In this document: piece after piece, positions 35,300 through 43,912 of the stretch
How the letters are laid out: the number at the start of each line of letters is the position of its first letter
Position numbering within the stretch: position 1 is the first letter of the stretch
Source of the DNA: JBCCFK01 sp965262315
GTDB taxonomy: Bacteria; Actinomycetota; Acidimicrobiia; Acidimicrobiales; UBA8592
DNA: 64,000 nucleotides
Direction: 5' to 3'
Assembly (NCBI GenBank): GCA_965262315.1
Contig: CBDHFJ010000083.1
Coordinates: 1 to 64,000 of the forward strand
Position numbers and translations under genes: made by a program
The notes under the pieces: model-generated
The model's input: only the letters and a program-made list of their open reading frames with translations
Told to the model about the DNA's origin: nothing
The model's database searches: none

Positions 35300-35977
35300 C
35301 TACTGACGGTCGGGGCGGACCAGCTCGCACCAGCCGAACTCCTCGTCCACGACCTCGTCACCCTCCTCGGCGACCCATTCTGCAACCTCGTCGGCGCTCA
35401 GCCCGGCCAACTCGGCACAGAACTCGGCCATCTCGGCCTCGTCGTCGGCATCGAGCTCATCCTCGTCGTCGGTCACGAGACCGGACTCGAAGCACTCCTC
35501 GACCGCAGTCCACAGTTCCTCGGCCTGCAGCGACGCGACGTCGAGCTCGTCGGGCATGGCCGGGAAGGTCGGACGCTCGTCGGGTCCCATGACGCCGCCG
35601 TCGATCGGTGGGGGCTCCAGCTGGTAGTTCTCGATCTCCTCCTCGCTCAGCTCGTCCTCGTCGTCCTCGTCGTTCTCCTCGTCGAAGAGCCCGAGCTCGT
35701 CGCGACGCTCGACCTCGGCCAGGAGCGTCTGGCACCGAGCGGCCGCCGCCGGGTCCGGAGGTCGCTCCGAGGTGAGGTCCACCACGTCGCTCCCATCGCG
35801 TTCCTCCCGGGTCGTCGCGGTCATCTCGTCGGCGTCGGGCACGGGGTCGCGCTCCACCATGGCGTCGGTCGCCACGGCGGGGAGGGCCGCTTCCGGGGCC
35901 GTGCGGGGTCCGGCCCCGGAAGCGCAGGCGCCGGCCAGCAGGGCGCCGAGGGTGAGGGTGCAGGCGAGCTTCTTCAT
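35300..35977 (-). CDS. Highly acidic lipoprotein with four cysteines
   Basis: I do not recognise this 225-residue protein. It starts MKKLACTLTLGALLAGACAS, a lipoprotein signal with a clear lipobox LAGAC. The mature part is extremely acidic (a DEENDEDDEDELSEEEIE run in the middle, then DDEDELDADDEAEMAEF). It contains four Cys outside the signal (ARCQTL, EECFES, EFCAEL, GWCELV) that could form two disulfides. It overlaps the DUF1501 gene by ATGA and precedes the regulator gene by 27 bases. It is probably anchored on the outer face of the membrane, like the kinase's acidic sensor domain, and may be its partner. The role is unknown. Confidence 0.8.
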   Translation of the reverse strand: MKKLACTLTLGALLAGACASGAGPRTAPEAALPAVATDAMVERDPVPDADEMTATTREERDGSDVVDLTSERPPDPAAAARCQTLLAEVERRDELGLFDEENDEDDEDELSEEEIENYQLEPPPIDGGVMGPDERPTFPAMPDELDVASLQAEELWTAVEECFESGLVTDDEDELDADDEAEMAEFCAELAGLSADEVAEWVAEEGDEVVDEEFGWCELVRPDRQ

Positions 35978-37242
35978 CGGACGAGCTCCAGCGGCCGGGT
36001 GGCGCCGGGGAGCGCCCGGTCGGCCTCCACTCCCAGCGTCGACTGGACGACACCGCCCAGGTAGTCCCGGAAGTCGGTGGTGACCAGGAAGTTGCCGTCG
36101 TGGTCGAACCGGTCGAGCGGGGAGGGCTCGCCATGGTGGCCGCCGGCCACGCGAGGGCCGACGACGAACTGCACACCGGCCGTGCCGTGCTCGGTGCCTT
36201 GACCGTTCCACTCGGGGCGACGGCCGAACTCGGTCCAGGTGGCCACCACGACCCGATCCGCGTTCGGGCCGAGGGCCGCGTGGAAGGATCGGATGCCGCT
36301 GTCGAGCGAGCTGAGCAGGGCGGGCAGCATGCCGTGCTGATCCGCGTGGGTGTCGAACCCGTCGAGAGCGACGTGGAACGCTCGGGTGGGGATCCCGGCG
36401 TTGATCATGTCGGCGACCAGGCGGAAGTCGCCCGCCATCACCGAGGCGTCCTCGTCGTCACCCTCGTCGCCCTCGCCGAGGTCGTCGTATGCATCGAGCA
36501 GAGGCTCGAGGCGGCCGCCGACGTCGCGGACCAGTCCTTGCGACGCCCGCACCTGAGATGCCAGGTCCGAGCCACCGGCATCGCCGATGAGGCGGTTCAG
36601 GCCCGCCGCCAGCGACGGGTGTTCGTCGGTGAAGTCCCGGGTCCACGGGAGCTCCCACCGGTCGGCCAGGGCGTACGGCCGCCAGTCGGCCGCACGCATG
36701 GACGGGCTCAGCGGACCGACCGACACGCCCAGGAGCGGGTCGTGATCGACGACGAGACCGTCCAGACCTCGCCCGAGCCAACCGGTTCGGGTGTGGAACT
36801 CCGTCGAGCCCTTCTCCCACATGTCGGTGGCGTCGAAGTGACTCAGCGAGCTGTCGGGGTGGCCCACACCGTGGACGATGGCCAGCTCACCTCGCTCCCA
36901 GGCCGAGGCCAGGTAGGGCATCGAGGACAGGCTGTAGTCGGCGTCGAGCCGATGCAGCGCCACGTCGGGGTCGGCGTCGGGACGCAGCGCGCCGTACCGC
37001 GGGTCGACGGTAGGTACCACCGTGTCCAGGAAGTCCATGCCGCCGGCCAGCTGGACGCTGACCAGGATCAGGCCGGGGTCGGATGCGGACCGGGACTGAT
37101 AGTCGGCGGGTTTGCCGGCCAGCGCCTCGTCCGCCCGTGAGAGGGCAGCCGGGCCGAGCAGACCAGCGGTGGCGGCCGAGACGCCGAGGCCGGCGAGGAA
37201 CCGGCGCCGGGTCGGGCTCGATGCGACGGGTTCGGGGGTCAT
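35974..37242 (-). CDS. DUF1501 protein with Tat signal
   Basis: A 422-residue exported protein of the DUF1501 family, distantly related to the alkaline phosphatase/sulfatase superfamily. A twin-arginine signal (PTRRRFLAGLGVSAATAGLLG) indicates export in folded form. Conserved blocks include LILVSVQLAGGMDFLDTVVP, IVHGVGHPDSSLSHFDATDMWE, the FDTHADQHGML motif and VATWTEFGRRPEWNGQGTEH (Thr/Glu/His region). DUF1501 genes nearly always pair with DUF1800, as here (ATGA overlap). Biochemical function is undetermined. Family members often sit in secreted or cell-surface operons. Confidence 0.93.
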   Translation of the reverse strand: MTPEPVASSPTRRRFLAGLGVSAATAGLLGPAALSRADEALAGKPADYQSRSASDPGLILVSVQLAGGMDFLDTVVPTVDPRYGALRPDADPDVALHRLDADYSLSSMPYLASAWERGELAIVHGVGHPDSSLSHFDATDMWEKGSTEFHTRTGWLGRGLDGLVVDHDPLLGVSVGPLSPSMRAADWRPYALADRWELPWTRDFTDEHPSLAAGLNRLIGDAGGSDLASQVRASQGLVRDVGGRLEPLLDAYDDLGEGDEGDDEDASVMAGDFRLVADMINAGIPTRAFHVALDGFDTHADQHGMLPALLSSLDSGIRSFHAALGPNADRVVVATWTEFGRRPEWNGQGTEHGTAGVQFVVGPRVAGGHHGEPSPLDRFDHDGNFLVTTDFRDYLGGVVQSTLGVEADRALPGATRPLELVR

Positions 37243-38588
37243 GCGAGGGTCACCTCCGGGGCAACGAAGGCGGTCGTGACCGCAGCCACGACCGCCTGAT
37301 CGGGCTCCGGGGCGGCCAGGGCACGGGAGATGGCGTCCTCCGTCTCGGGACTCCACTCCGCGCACCCGAGCCGGCCCAGGAGCAGGGGAACGAACTCGTC
37401 CGGTCGGTCGACCGCGGCTCGCAGCGCCGCGGGGATCGGAGCGTCGACCTCAGCGACGACATGGCCGAGCATCCGGCCGGCGTTGAGCCGGCCCGTGCTG
37501 TGGCGGGCGTCCAGCCAGGCCGCGCCGTCGGGCCAACCACCGACATTCGGCGGAACACCGACGAGCTGGCCCATCGTGTAGGCCGCGTCGATCAGCATCC
37601 AGAGGTGCTCGGGCCACTCCTCGTCATCGTCCTCGCCCTCGCTGGGTAGATCCGTGGGAAACGGCAGCGCCATCCCGCGTACGAACCGGGCCAGACTCTC
37701 GACGGGCTGATTGACCACTGCACCGTGGACATCGGCTGCGTAGAAGGCCGGATGGGTGAGGATGCGGCGAAGCAGCTCGTCGATGCGCAGCGAGGCCCCG
37801 AACGCGGAGGACAGCTCGTCCAACACCGCGGCGGGAGCGGTCGTCCCGGCGTAGCGCAGCCACATGCGCCCGGTGATGAAACGGTGGCATTCGGGCCGAG
37901 CGACGATCATCTCGATCACGTCGGCCGCATCGAAGTGGCCGGTCCTGCCGAACACGGTCTTCAGCCCGTTGTCGTGCAGTGCCGGGCTGACCCGGGTCCC
38001 GACCGGCCGATACGTCACCGGGTGGTGGTCCAACCCGTAGCCCGTCATCGCCCGGCCCACCTGGACGACGTCGTCCTGGGTGTACCCCTGGCCGGCGCCC
38101 AGGGTGAAGAGCTCCATCAGCTCCCTGGCGTAGTTCTCGTTGGGCGACCCCAGGATCGAGGTGTGCAGGTCGAGATAGACGTTCATCGCCGGATCGAGGG
38201 TGACCGCCATCAGCAGGTCGTCGAACCGACCGAGTCCGTGCCGTCGCAGTGTGATCAGTTGCCGGCACACCAGGTCCGTCCACTCGACCTTGTCGACGCT
38301 GGTGGCGAAGTGGCCGTGCCAGAACCACATCAGGCGCTCGATCGTCGGCGTCGGCGAGGTGGCGACGTTGCGGTGGAACCAGACGTTCATCAGCTCGGCG
38401 CTGTAGGGGACGTCGCCCCGTGCGTAGGGCGGTTCGCTCAGCTCCGGAGCGGCCGTTGCATCGAGCAGGCGATCCACCGAGGCCTCGATGCCCGCGTCAA
38501 CGACGGCATCGACCTCCTCGGGGAGCCCGACCCAGGCGGCTCGCCGCAGCAGGTGTGCGGCGTTTCGGGGGGTTGCTTCGATCGGCAT
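37239..38588 (-). CDS. DUF1800 family protein
   Basis: A 449-residue protein of the DUF1800 family. The N-terminus carries the family start AAHLLRRAAWVG, then LMWFWHGHFATSVDKV, the NENYARELMELFTLGAGQGYTQDDV block (near-invariant in the family) and the C-terminal PPNVGGWPDGAAWLD. No signal peptide is seen, so localisation is open. It is the first gene of the minus-strand operon; the 11-bp repeats at 38596-38628 lie directly upstream. The start ATG at 38588 is supported by the position of the AAHLLRRA motif. Confidence 0.93.
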   Translation of the reverse strand: MPIEATPRNAAHLLRRAAWVGLPEEVDAVVDAGIEASVDRLLDATAAPELSEPPYARGDVPYSAELMNVWFHRNVATSPTPTIERLMWFWHGHFATSVDKVEWTDLVCRQLITLRRHGLGRFDDLLMAVTLDPAMNVYLDLHTSILGSPNENYARELMELFTLGAGQGYTQDDVVQVGRAMTGYGLDHHPVTYRPVGTRVSPALHDNGLKTVFGRTGHFDAADVIEMIVARPECHRFITGRMWLRYAGTTAPAAVLDELSSAFGASLRIDELLRRILTHPAFYAADVHGAVVNQPVESLARFVRGMALPFPTDLPSEGEDDDEEWPEHLWMLIDAAYTMGQLVGVPPNVGGWPDGAAWLDARHSTGRLNAGRMLGHVVAEVDAPIPAALRAAVDRPDEFVPLLLGRLGCAEWSPETEDAISRALAAPEPDQAVVAAVTTAFVAPEVTLA

Positions 38589-38595
38589 GGGGCCA

Positions 38596-38628
38596 CCATG
38601 GCGAACCGACTCTGAAGGTTTCGTGAAG
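38596..38628 (-). promoter_or_regulatory. Three 11-bp direct repeats, OmpR/PhoP-type box
   Basis: Read on the minus strand: CTTCACGAAAC, CTTCAGAGTCG and GTTCGCCATGG are contiguous 11-base units with consensus (C/G)TTCRC/S at their heads. This resembles PHO-box direct repeats (GTTCACCnnnn) bound by actinobacterial PhoP and other OmpR-type regulators. The array ends seven bases before the ATG of the DUF1800 gene, so it overlaps any leaderless promoter there. Confidence 0.5.
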
Positions 38629-38686
38629 GGGGCGCGCCGGCGCCGATCAGATCGCCGGCTCGCTCACGGAACCCGGCCGAACCCCG

Positions 38687-39460
38687 TCACACGTGGCTGG
38701 CGGACCCGCCGTCGACGGTGAACACCGAACCGTTGCAGTACGAGGCGGCCTCGGTGCACAGGAACGTGATCATGTTGGCGACCTCGTCGGCGGTGCCGTA
38801 CCGACCGACCGGCACGGTCTTGCCGTTCCGGGCGAGGACGTCGTCCATGGTCGAGCCGGTGGCCTCGGCCAACTCGGTGGCGGCCCGCTCCCACATCGGC
38901 GTGTGGATCAGGCCCGGATGGACCGTGTTGACGAGGACGCCGTCTCGTCCGTACTTGGTGGCCAGCGCCTTCGCGGTGGCGACCATCGCGGCCTTGGTGG
39001 CGGCGTAGTCCACGGTGGCCGGGTTCGGATAGAAGGCCGCCGGGCTCGACACCATCACGATGCGACCCCATCCGGCCTCACGCATGCCCGGGATCACGTG
39101 GCGGCTGCATCGCACCGCCGACATCACGTTCAACTGGTGCAGGTCGGCCCAGTCGTCGTCGGTCATGTAGAGGAAGTTGCGCGACGGCGAAGCACCGACG
39201 TTGTTGACGAGGATGTCGACCCGCCCGAGGGTCTCGTCCACCGCAGCGAGGAACGTCGCCGTGGACGCCGGGTCGGCCATGTCGGCGGTGAAGCCGGTGG
39301 CGCCGTCGACGGCGGCGCTCAGCTCCTCGACGGCATCGGCGCCGCGGGCGCAGAACGCCACCGTGGCCCCGTGGTCCACCAGCTGGCGCACCGCGGCCGC
39401 GCCGATGCCCTGGCTCGCGCCGGTCACCACGGCTGTCTTTCCGGTCAGATCCAGATCCAT
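38687..39460 (-). CDS. Short-chain dehydrogenase/reductase
   Basis: A 257-residue classical SDR. The NAD(P)-binding motif is TGASQGIG, followed by the DI-NN-G block LVNNVGASP. The catalytic triad is Ser (MVSSPAAF), Tyr and Lys (DYAATKAAM). The C-terminal part ends with the family pattern CNGSVFTVDGGSASHV. An Asp/Arg selector after strand 2 is absent (FCARG), which leans towards NADP. A GAGGGGGG ribosome-binding site stands before the ATG at 39460. It probably acts on a 3-hydroxyacyl or steroid-like substrate together with the neighbouring MaoC-like gene; substrate unproven. Confidence 0.92.
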   Translation of the reverse strand: MDLDLTGKTAVVTGASQGIGAAAVRQLVDHGATVAFCARGADAVEELSAAVDGATGFTADMADPASTATFLAAVDETLGRVDILVNNVGASPSRNFLYMTDDDWADLHQLNVMSAVRCSRHVIPGMREAGWGRIVMVSSPAAFYPNPATVDYAATKAAMVATAKALATKYGRDGVLVNTVHPGLIHTPMWERAATELAEATGSTMDDVLARNGKTVPVGRYGTADEVANMITFLCTEAASYCNGSVFTVDGGSASHV

Positions 39461-39487
39461 CGGGTCCCCCTCGTCGCACGCAGCTTC

Positions 39488-40204
39488 TCAGACCAGCTCC
39501 ACCAGTGCCTCGTGCTCGATCACACACAGCAGGTCGCCGTCATCGGTCCGGACTCGGCAGTCGACCACCGCCCGCTTGCCGGCTCGCGTCTCGAACCGGT
39601 CGGTCACGACACTCTCGACGATCACCGGTGTTCCCCGCATCGCCAGGTCGACGTGGGTGATCAGGCTCCGAGTGTGGATCCAGGCGCCGTCGACCAGGTG
39701 CAGCGAGAAGATTCGGTTCGCCAGGCACGGCCATGCGGCGGGGTGGACGATCCCGTGCTGGTCGTAGAGGCCGAGGTCATCGCCCGCGCGCCGCCCGTAG
39801 CCGGCCCACTGCTCGTCCAGGGAGACCTCGAGGTCAGGGAGTCGCTCGCCGCCGCTCGGGGCGTCGGCCACGGCGGCGTCGAGCCAGACGCTGCACGCGG
39901 CAGCGACCTCGTCCCGTGAGATCGCCTCGACCGACCACCGGCCGTCGTCGGCCGCGGTCCGACACTCGACGACGTCATCGGCGAGCACCGGCGCCCGGAA
40001 TCGGACCTCGCACCCGCCGCCACGAAGCCAGTCGAGCCCCCACGCCGCGGCCGGCGGATGGGTCATCAGCGCGAAGACCGTGGTCCCGGCGACGATGGCC
40101 GCCGGGTACCCCGCCGCCTGGGCCCCCGCATCGGTGTGGATCGGATTGTCGGCGTGTTCTGCCAGGTTCAGCGCGGTCGCCGACCAGTCCGCAAGGTCGC
40201 TCAT
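39488..40204 (-). CDS. MaoC-like double-hotdog protein
   Basis: A 238-residue protein with two hotdog-fold halves. The first half has the hydratase-like motif DNPIHTDAGAQAAGYPAAIVAG (Asp and His of the R-hydratase site), then FRAPVLADDVVECR. The second half has WIHTRSLITHVDLAMRG and a C-terminal CRVRTDDGDLLCVIEHEA. It may act as an acyl-CoA hydratase or dehydratase. TAGCGT seven bases before the ATG at 40204 indicates a leaderless start. The SDR gene follows 27 bases downstream, so the two are likely a unit. It diverges from the ABC exporter genes with 83 bases between starts. Confidence 0.8.
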   Translation of the reverse strand: MSDLADWSATALNLAEHADNPIHTDAGAQAAGYPAAIVAGTTVFALMTHPPAAAWGLDWLRGGGCEVRFRAPVLADDVVECRTAADDGRWSVEAISRDEVAAACSVWLDAAVADAPSGGERLPDLEVSLDEQWAGYGRRAGDDLGLYDQHGIVHPAAWPCLANRIFSLHLVDGAWIHTRSLITHVDLAMRGTPVIVESVVTDRFETRAGKRAVVDCRVRTDDGDLLCVIEHEALVELV

Positions 40205-40211
40205 CTCGGCG

Positions 40212-40217
40212 ACGCTA
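40212..40217 (-). promoter_or_regulatory. Leaderless -10 hexamer TAGCGT
   Basis: TAGCGT lies seven bases upstream of the minus-strand ATG at 40204, with no ribosome-binding site. Confidence 0.45.
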
Positions 40218-40276
40218 GCGCGGCCACTCCGGCCGGCTGTCCGGTGAAGTCCCACGGCATCGTCGGCCAGGCGCGA

Positions 40277-40282
40277 TACGTT
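40277..40282 (+). promoter_or_regulatory. Leaderless -10 hexamer TACGTT
   Basis: TACGTT lies five bases upstream of the GTG at 40288. Its position favours that GTG over the ATG at 40294. Confidence 0.45.
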
Positions 40283-40287
40283 CGGCG

Positions 40288-42072
40288 GTGACCATGACTG
40301 CGGTGGAGAACGAACAGGCACAGAGCCAGGAGTCCTCGCGCGCCGGCTGGCAGCTCCTGCGGGATTCGATCCTCCAGGAACGTACGGGCATCATCGCCGG
40401 CGTCCTCGTCGCTCTCATCTGGACCGCCGGCCGGGTGGCGGTCCCGCTCCTGGTCCAGGTGGGGATCGACCGCGGGATCGAGAAGGAGGGCTCATTGCTG
40501 GCGTGGGCGCTGCTCGTCACCGCCGCCGGCGCGCTCTCGGCCGTCGCACTGGGGTTCCGCCGCTATCTGGCCTTCGCCAATGCCCGTCGCATCGAGGCCC
40601 GGCTCCGCGACCGCCTGTTCGCCCACATCCAGCGGCTCCACTTCTCGTTCCACGACGCCAACGCCACCGGCGACCTGATGAGCCGGGCCAACACCGACCT
40701 CCAGCAGTTCCAGAACATCATCACCATCATCCCGCTGCTCACCGGCAACCTGGTGACCGTGCTGTCGGTGGCGGTGATCATGCTGATCATCCAGCCGACC
40801 CTGGCCATCCTGGCGCTCATCAGCCTTCCCTTCGTCAACGTCCTGGGGAAACGCTTCGCGTTCCGTCTGCACCCCGCCGTCCGCGGCATCCAGGACCAGT
40901 CGGCCGAGGTGGCCACGGTGGTCGAAGAGACCGTGACGGGCGTCCGGGTGGTCAAGGGGTTCGGCGCCGAGAACGTGCAGGCCGACAAGCTGCGCGACGA
41001 AGCCGACGCTCTCTACGACGTGTCGATGGAGGCCTCGACCGCCCGCTCCGTCTACCTGCCGGCCATGGAGATCATGCCCAATCTGGGGCTGATCACCGTC
41101 CTCGGATACGGCGGGCATCTGGTGATCGACGGCGCCATGAGCGTGGGCGAGCTGGTCAGCTTCAACATCTACGTGCTGATGCTGGTCCAGCCGCTCCGCA
41201 TGCTCGGGATCGCCGTCTCGAACGGCCAACGCTCCGCGGCAGCCGGCGTCCGCATCGCCGAGATCCTGTCCACGGCGCCCGAGATCGTCCGCCCGCCGAA
41301 GCCGGCGTCGCTCCCCGAGTCCGGCCCGCGGGGCCGGGTCGAGTTCTCGAACGTGTCCTTCGAGTACGCCGACGGCGGCGGCCAACCCGTCCTCCGAGAA
41401 TTCTCGCTGACCATCGAGCCCGGCGAGTCCGTGGCCGTCGTCGGCCCCACGGGCTCCGGCAAGAGCACCGTCGCCAACCTCCTCCCCCGCTTCTACGACG
41501 TCACCGCCGGGAGCGTCCGCCTCGACGGTGTCGATGTCCGCGACCTCCGACCGCAGGACCTTCGCCGCGCCGTCGGGCTGGTCTTCGAGGAGACCTTCCT
41601 GTTCAACGCCACCGTGCGCGACAACATCGCCTTCGCCAACCCGAGCGCCTCGCCCGCCGCGGTCGAGCAGGCCGCGCTGCTGGCCGGTGCCGACTTCATC
41701 GCCGACCTTCCGCTCGGGTTCCGGACCGAGATCGGCGAGCGCGGCTTCTCGCTGTCGGGAGGCCAGCGGCAACGCATCGCGATCGCCCGGGCCATCCTCG
41801 CGGACCCTCGCGTGCTCATCCTCGACGACGCCACCTCGGCCGTGGATCCCACCAAGGAGCACGAGATCCGGGACGCGTTGGGGGCGGCGATGCAGGCGCG
41901 CACCACCATCGTCATCGCCCACCGTCCCGCCACCATCGCGCTCGCCGACCGAGTCGTCCTGCTCGACGAAGGACGCGTGGTGGCCGAGGGCACCCACGCG
42001 GAGTTGCTGGAGACGAGCCAGCGATACCGAGACGTGCTCACTCCGACGGCTGACGATTCGGAGGTCGGCTGA
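40288..42072 (+). CDS. ABC exporter half-transporter 1 (degenerate ATPase site)
   Basis: A 594-residue half-transporter: a six-helix type IV exporter membrane domain (residues ~30-320) fused to a nucleotide-binding domain. Walker A is GPTGSGKST, the signature is LSGGQRQRIAIARAIL, and the H-switch is IVIAHRPATI. Walker B reads VLILDDATSAVDP, with Asp instead of the catalytic Glu. Together with half-transporter 2 (one-base TGATG overlap), whose signature is altered, this makes one of the two composite ATP sites non-canonical. That is the pattern of TM287/288- and BmrCD-type heterodimeric multidrug exporters. It likely exports drugs, lipids or peptides from the cytoplasm. Confidence 0.93.
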   Translation: MTMTAVENEQAQSQESSRAGWQLLRDSILQERTGIIAGVLVALIWTAGRVAVPLLVQVGIDRGIEKEGSLLAWALLVTAAGALSAVALGFRRYLAFANARRIEARLRDRLFAHIQRLHFSFHDANATGDLMSRANTDLQQFQNIITIIPLLTGNLVTVLSVAVIMLIIQPTLAILALISLPFVNVLGKRFAFRLHPAVRGIQDQSAEVATVVEETVTGVRVVKGFGAENVQADKLRDEADALYDVSMEASTARSVYLPAMEIMPNLGLITVLGYGGHLVIDGAMSVGELVSFNIYVLMLVQPLRMLGIAVSNGQRSAAAGVRIAEILSTAPEIVRPPKPASLPESGPRGRVEFSNVSFEYADGGGQPVLREFSLTIEPGESVAVVGPTGSGKSTVANLLPRFYDVTAGSVRLDGVDVRDLRPQDLRRAVGLVFEETFLFNATVRDNIAFANPSASPAAVEQAALLAGADFIADLPLGFRTEIGERGFSLSGGQRQRIAIARAILADPRVLILDDATSAVDPTKEHEIRDALGAAMQARTTIVIAHRPATIALADRVVLLDEGRVVAEGTHAELLETSQRYRDVLTPTADDSEVG

Positions 42073-43871
42073 TGGGTTGGCCGATGTCGCCGGGCACGTC
42101 CGACGAGGACAAGCTCGACTTCCAGGGGACCCGTCGGGTGCTGACGCGGACAGCGTCGATGATCGGTCCCTACCGCGCCCGTGCGGTGTTGGCCTTCACG
42201 TTCCTCGTGCTCTGGACGGCCACGCTCATCGCCGGGCCGATCCTGGTCCGGCGTGGGATCGACGCCGGCATCAGCGAGGGCGACACCGGCGCTCTGAACC
42301 TCGCCATCGTCCTGTACGTGATCACCGCGGTGTTGTCGTACGTCTTCTACCGCCGCGCCATCATCACCCTGGCCTACGTGGGCGAGGGATTCCTCCGGGA
42401 CCTACGCGTCACCGTGTTCGGGCGGCTGTTGTCCCAGTCGATGTCGTTCTACGACCGCTCGAAGTCCGGCGTGCTCGTCTCCCGCATGACGTCGGACGTC
42501 GACTCCCTGCAGGACCTGGTGCAGATCGGCCTGTTGATGTTCGTCAGCGCCGGGATGCTCATCGTCGCCTCGGGCCTGACGCTGGCGTTCCTCTCCTGGC
42601 AGCTCCTGCTGTTGTGCCTGGCCACGCTGCCGTTCATCATCGCCGCGAGCGTCAAGTTCCATCGCGACTCCAACCGGGCCTACCTGGCCGTCCGGGAGAG
42701 CATCGGCTCCACCCTCTCGAGCCTCCAGGAGGGCATCAGCGGCGTCCGTATCGTGCAAGCCTTCGCCCGGGAGTCGATCGAGGCCGAGCGGTTCGCCGCC
42801 CGGAACCAGGAGCTCTACAAGACCCACATGAACTCGGTCCTGGTGGCGGCCTGGTACCTCCCGATCATCGAGTTCGCCGGCGCCCTGACCACTGCGTTCG
42901 CGCTGGGTGTCGGCGGCTGGATGGTGCGCGACGGCCAGCTCACGCTCGGCACGGTGGCGGCGTTCATCCTCATCCTCCAGTCGATGTTCGGTCCGGTCCA
43001 GCAGCTCAGCCAGCTGTTCAACCTGATCCAGTCCGGGACCGCGTCGCTCAACAAGATCTACGGCCTGCTCGACGAGGAGCTCGAGCAGGCCGACGAGGCG
43101 GACGCGAGACCGCTCGGTCGCAACGGCAACATCGAGATCGACGGTGTGTCCTTCGCCTATTCGGCCGACGGGCCACCGGTCCTCGCCGGCATCGACCTCG
43201 ACATCGCGTCCGGCGAACGCGTCGCGTTCGTCGGACCCACCGGCGCCGGAAAGTCGAGCCTGGCGAAGTTGGTGGCGCGCTTCTACGACCCGGTGAAGGG
43301 CGAGGTTCGCGTCGGCGGCGTCGATCTCCGCCACAGCACCGCCGCGTCGCGCCGCCAGGAGATCACCGTGGTCCCCCAGGAAGGGTTCCTGTTCAGCGGC
43401 ACGATCGGCGACAACATCCGTTTCGCCCGGCCCGATGCCGATGACGACGAGATCCGGGCAGCCCTGGACCGACTCGGGATCACTGCGGTCTTCGAACAGC
43501 TCCCCGACGGCCTGGACACCGAGGTCCAGGAGCGCGGCTCCCGCCTGTCGGCCGGCGAGCGCCAGTTGGTGTCACTGGCCCGGGCGTCGCTGGTCGACCC
43601 CTCGGTGCTGATCCTCGACGAGGCCACATCCAGCGTGGACCCGGGGACCGAAGCCGTCGTCGAAGCGGCCATGGAACGCCTGATGGAGGGGCGGACGGTC
43701 ATCGCCATCGCCCACCGCCTGTCGACGTCGGCCCGCTGTGACCGTGTCGGCGTCATCGACGACGGTCGGCTGGTCGAGCTCGGCAGCCACGACGAACTGG
43801 TTGCCGCCGGCGGCCACTACAGCGACCTCTTCGCCGCCTGGACGGCGGGCCTCTCCTCCACGGGTCGGTAG
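42072..43871 (+). CDS. ABC exporter half-transporter 2 (canonical Walker B)
   Basis: A 599-residue partner of the preceding gene. The membrane domain begins after ~35 residues and contains the coupling-helix region RIVQAFARESIEAERFAARN. The nucleotide-binding domain has Walker A GPTGAGKSS, signature LSAGERQLVSLARASL (one G and the Q replaced) and a complete Walker B LILDEATSSVDPG. In the dimer, its good Walker B would pair with the good signature of half 1, and its poor signature with the poor Walker B of half 1. The stop is followed by a short gap and the MFS exporter, which has its own -10. Confidence 0.93.
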   Translation: MGWPMSPGTSDEDKLDFQGTRRVLTRTASMIGPYRARAVLAFTFLVLWTATLIAGPILVRRGIDAGISEGDTGALNLAIVLYVITAVLSYVFYRRAIITLAYVGEGFLRDLRVTVFGRLLSQSMSFYDRSKSGVLVSRMTSDVDSLQDLVQIGLLMFVSAGMLIVASGLTLAFLSWQLLLLCLATLPFIIAASVKFHRDSNRAYLAVRESIGSTLSSLQEGISGVRIVQAFARESIEAERFAARNQELYKTHMNSVLVAAWYLPIIEFAGALTTAFALGVGGWMVRDGQLTLGTVAAFILILQSMFGPVQQLSQLFNLIQSGTASLNKIYGLLDEELEQADEADARPLGRNGNIEIDGVSFAYSADGPPVLAGIDLDIASGERVAFVGPTGAGKSSLAKLVARFYDPVKGEVRVGGVDLRHSTAASRRQEITVVPQEGFLFSGTIGDNIRFARPDADDDEIRAALDRLGITAVFEQLPDGLDTEVQERGSRLSAGERQLVSLARASLVDPSVLILDEATSSVDPGTEAVVEAAMERLMEGRTVIAIAHRLSTSARCDRVGVIDDGRLVELGSHDELVAAGGHYSDLFAAWTAGLSSTGR

Positions 43872-43899
43872 ACCCGATCTCCACGCTCCCCTGTGCCGG

Positions 43900-43905
43900 T
43901 ACGGT
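43900..43905 (+). promoter_or_regulatory. Leaderless -10 hexamer TACGGT
   Basis: TACGGT lies seven bases before the GTG at 43913. It was used to choose that start over the GTG at 43904, which would lie inside the hexamer. Confidence 0.45.
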
Positions 43906-43912
43906 GGGCTCG

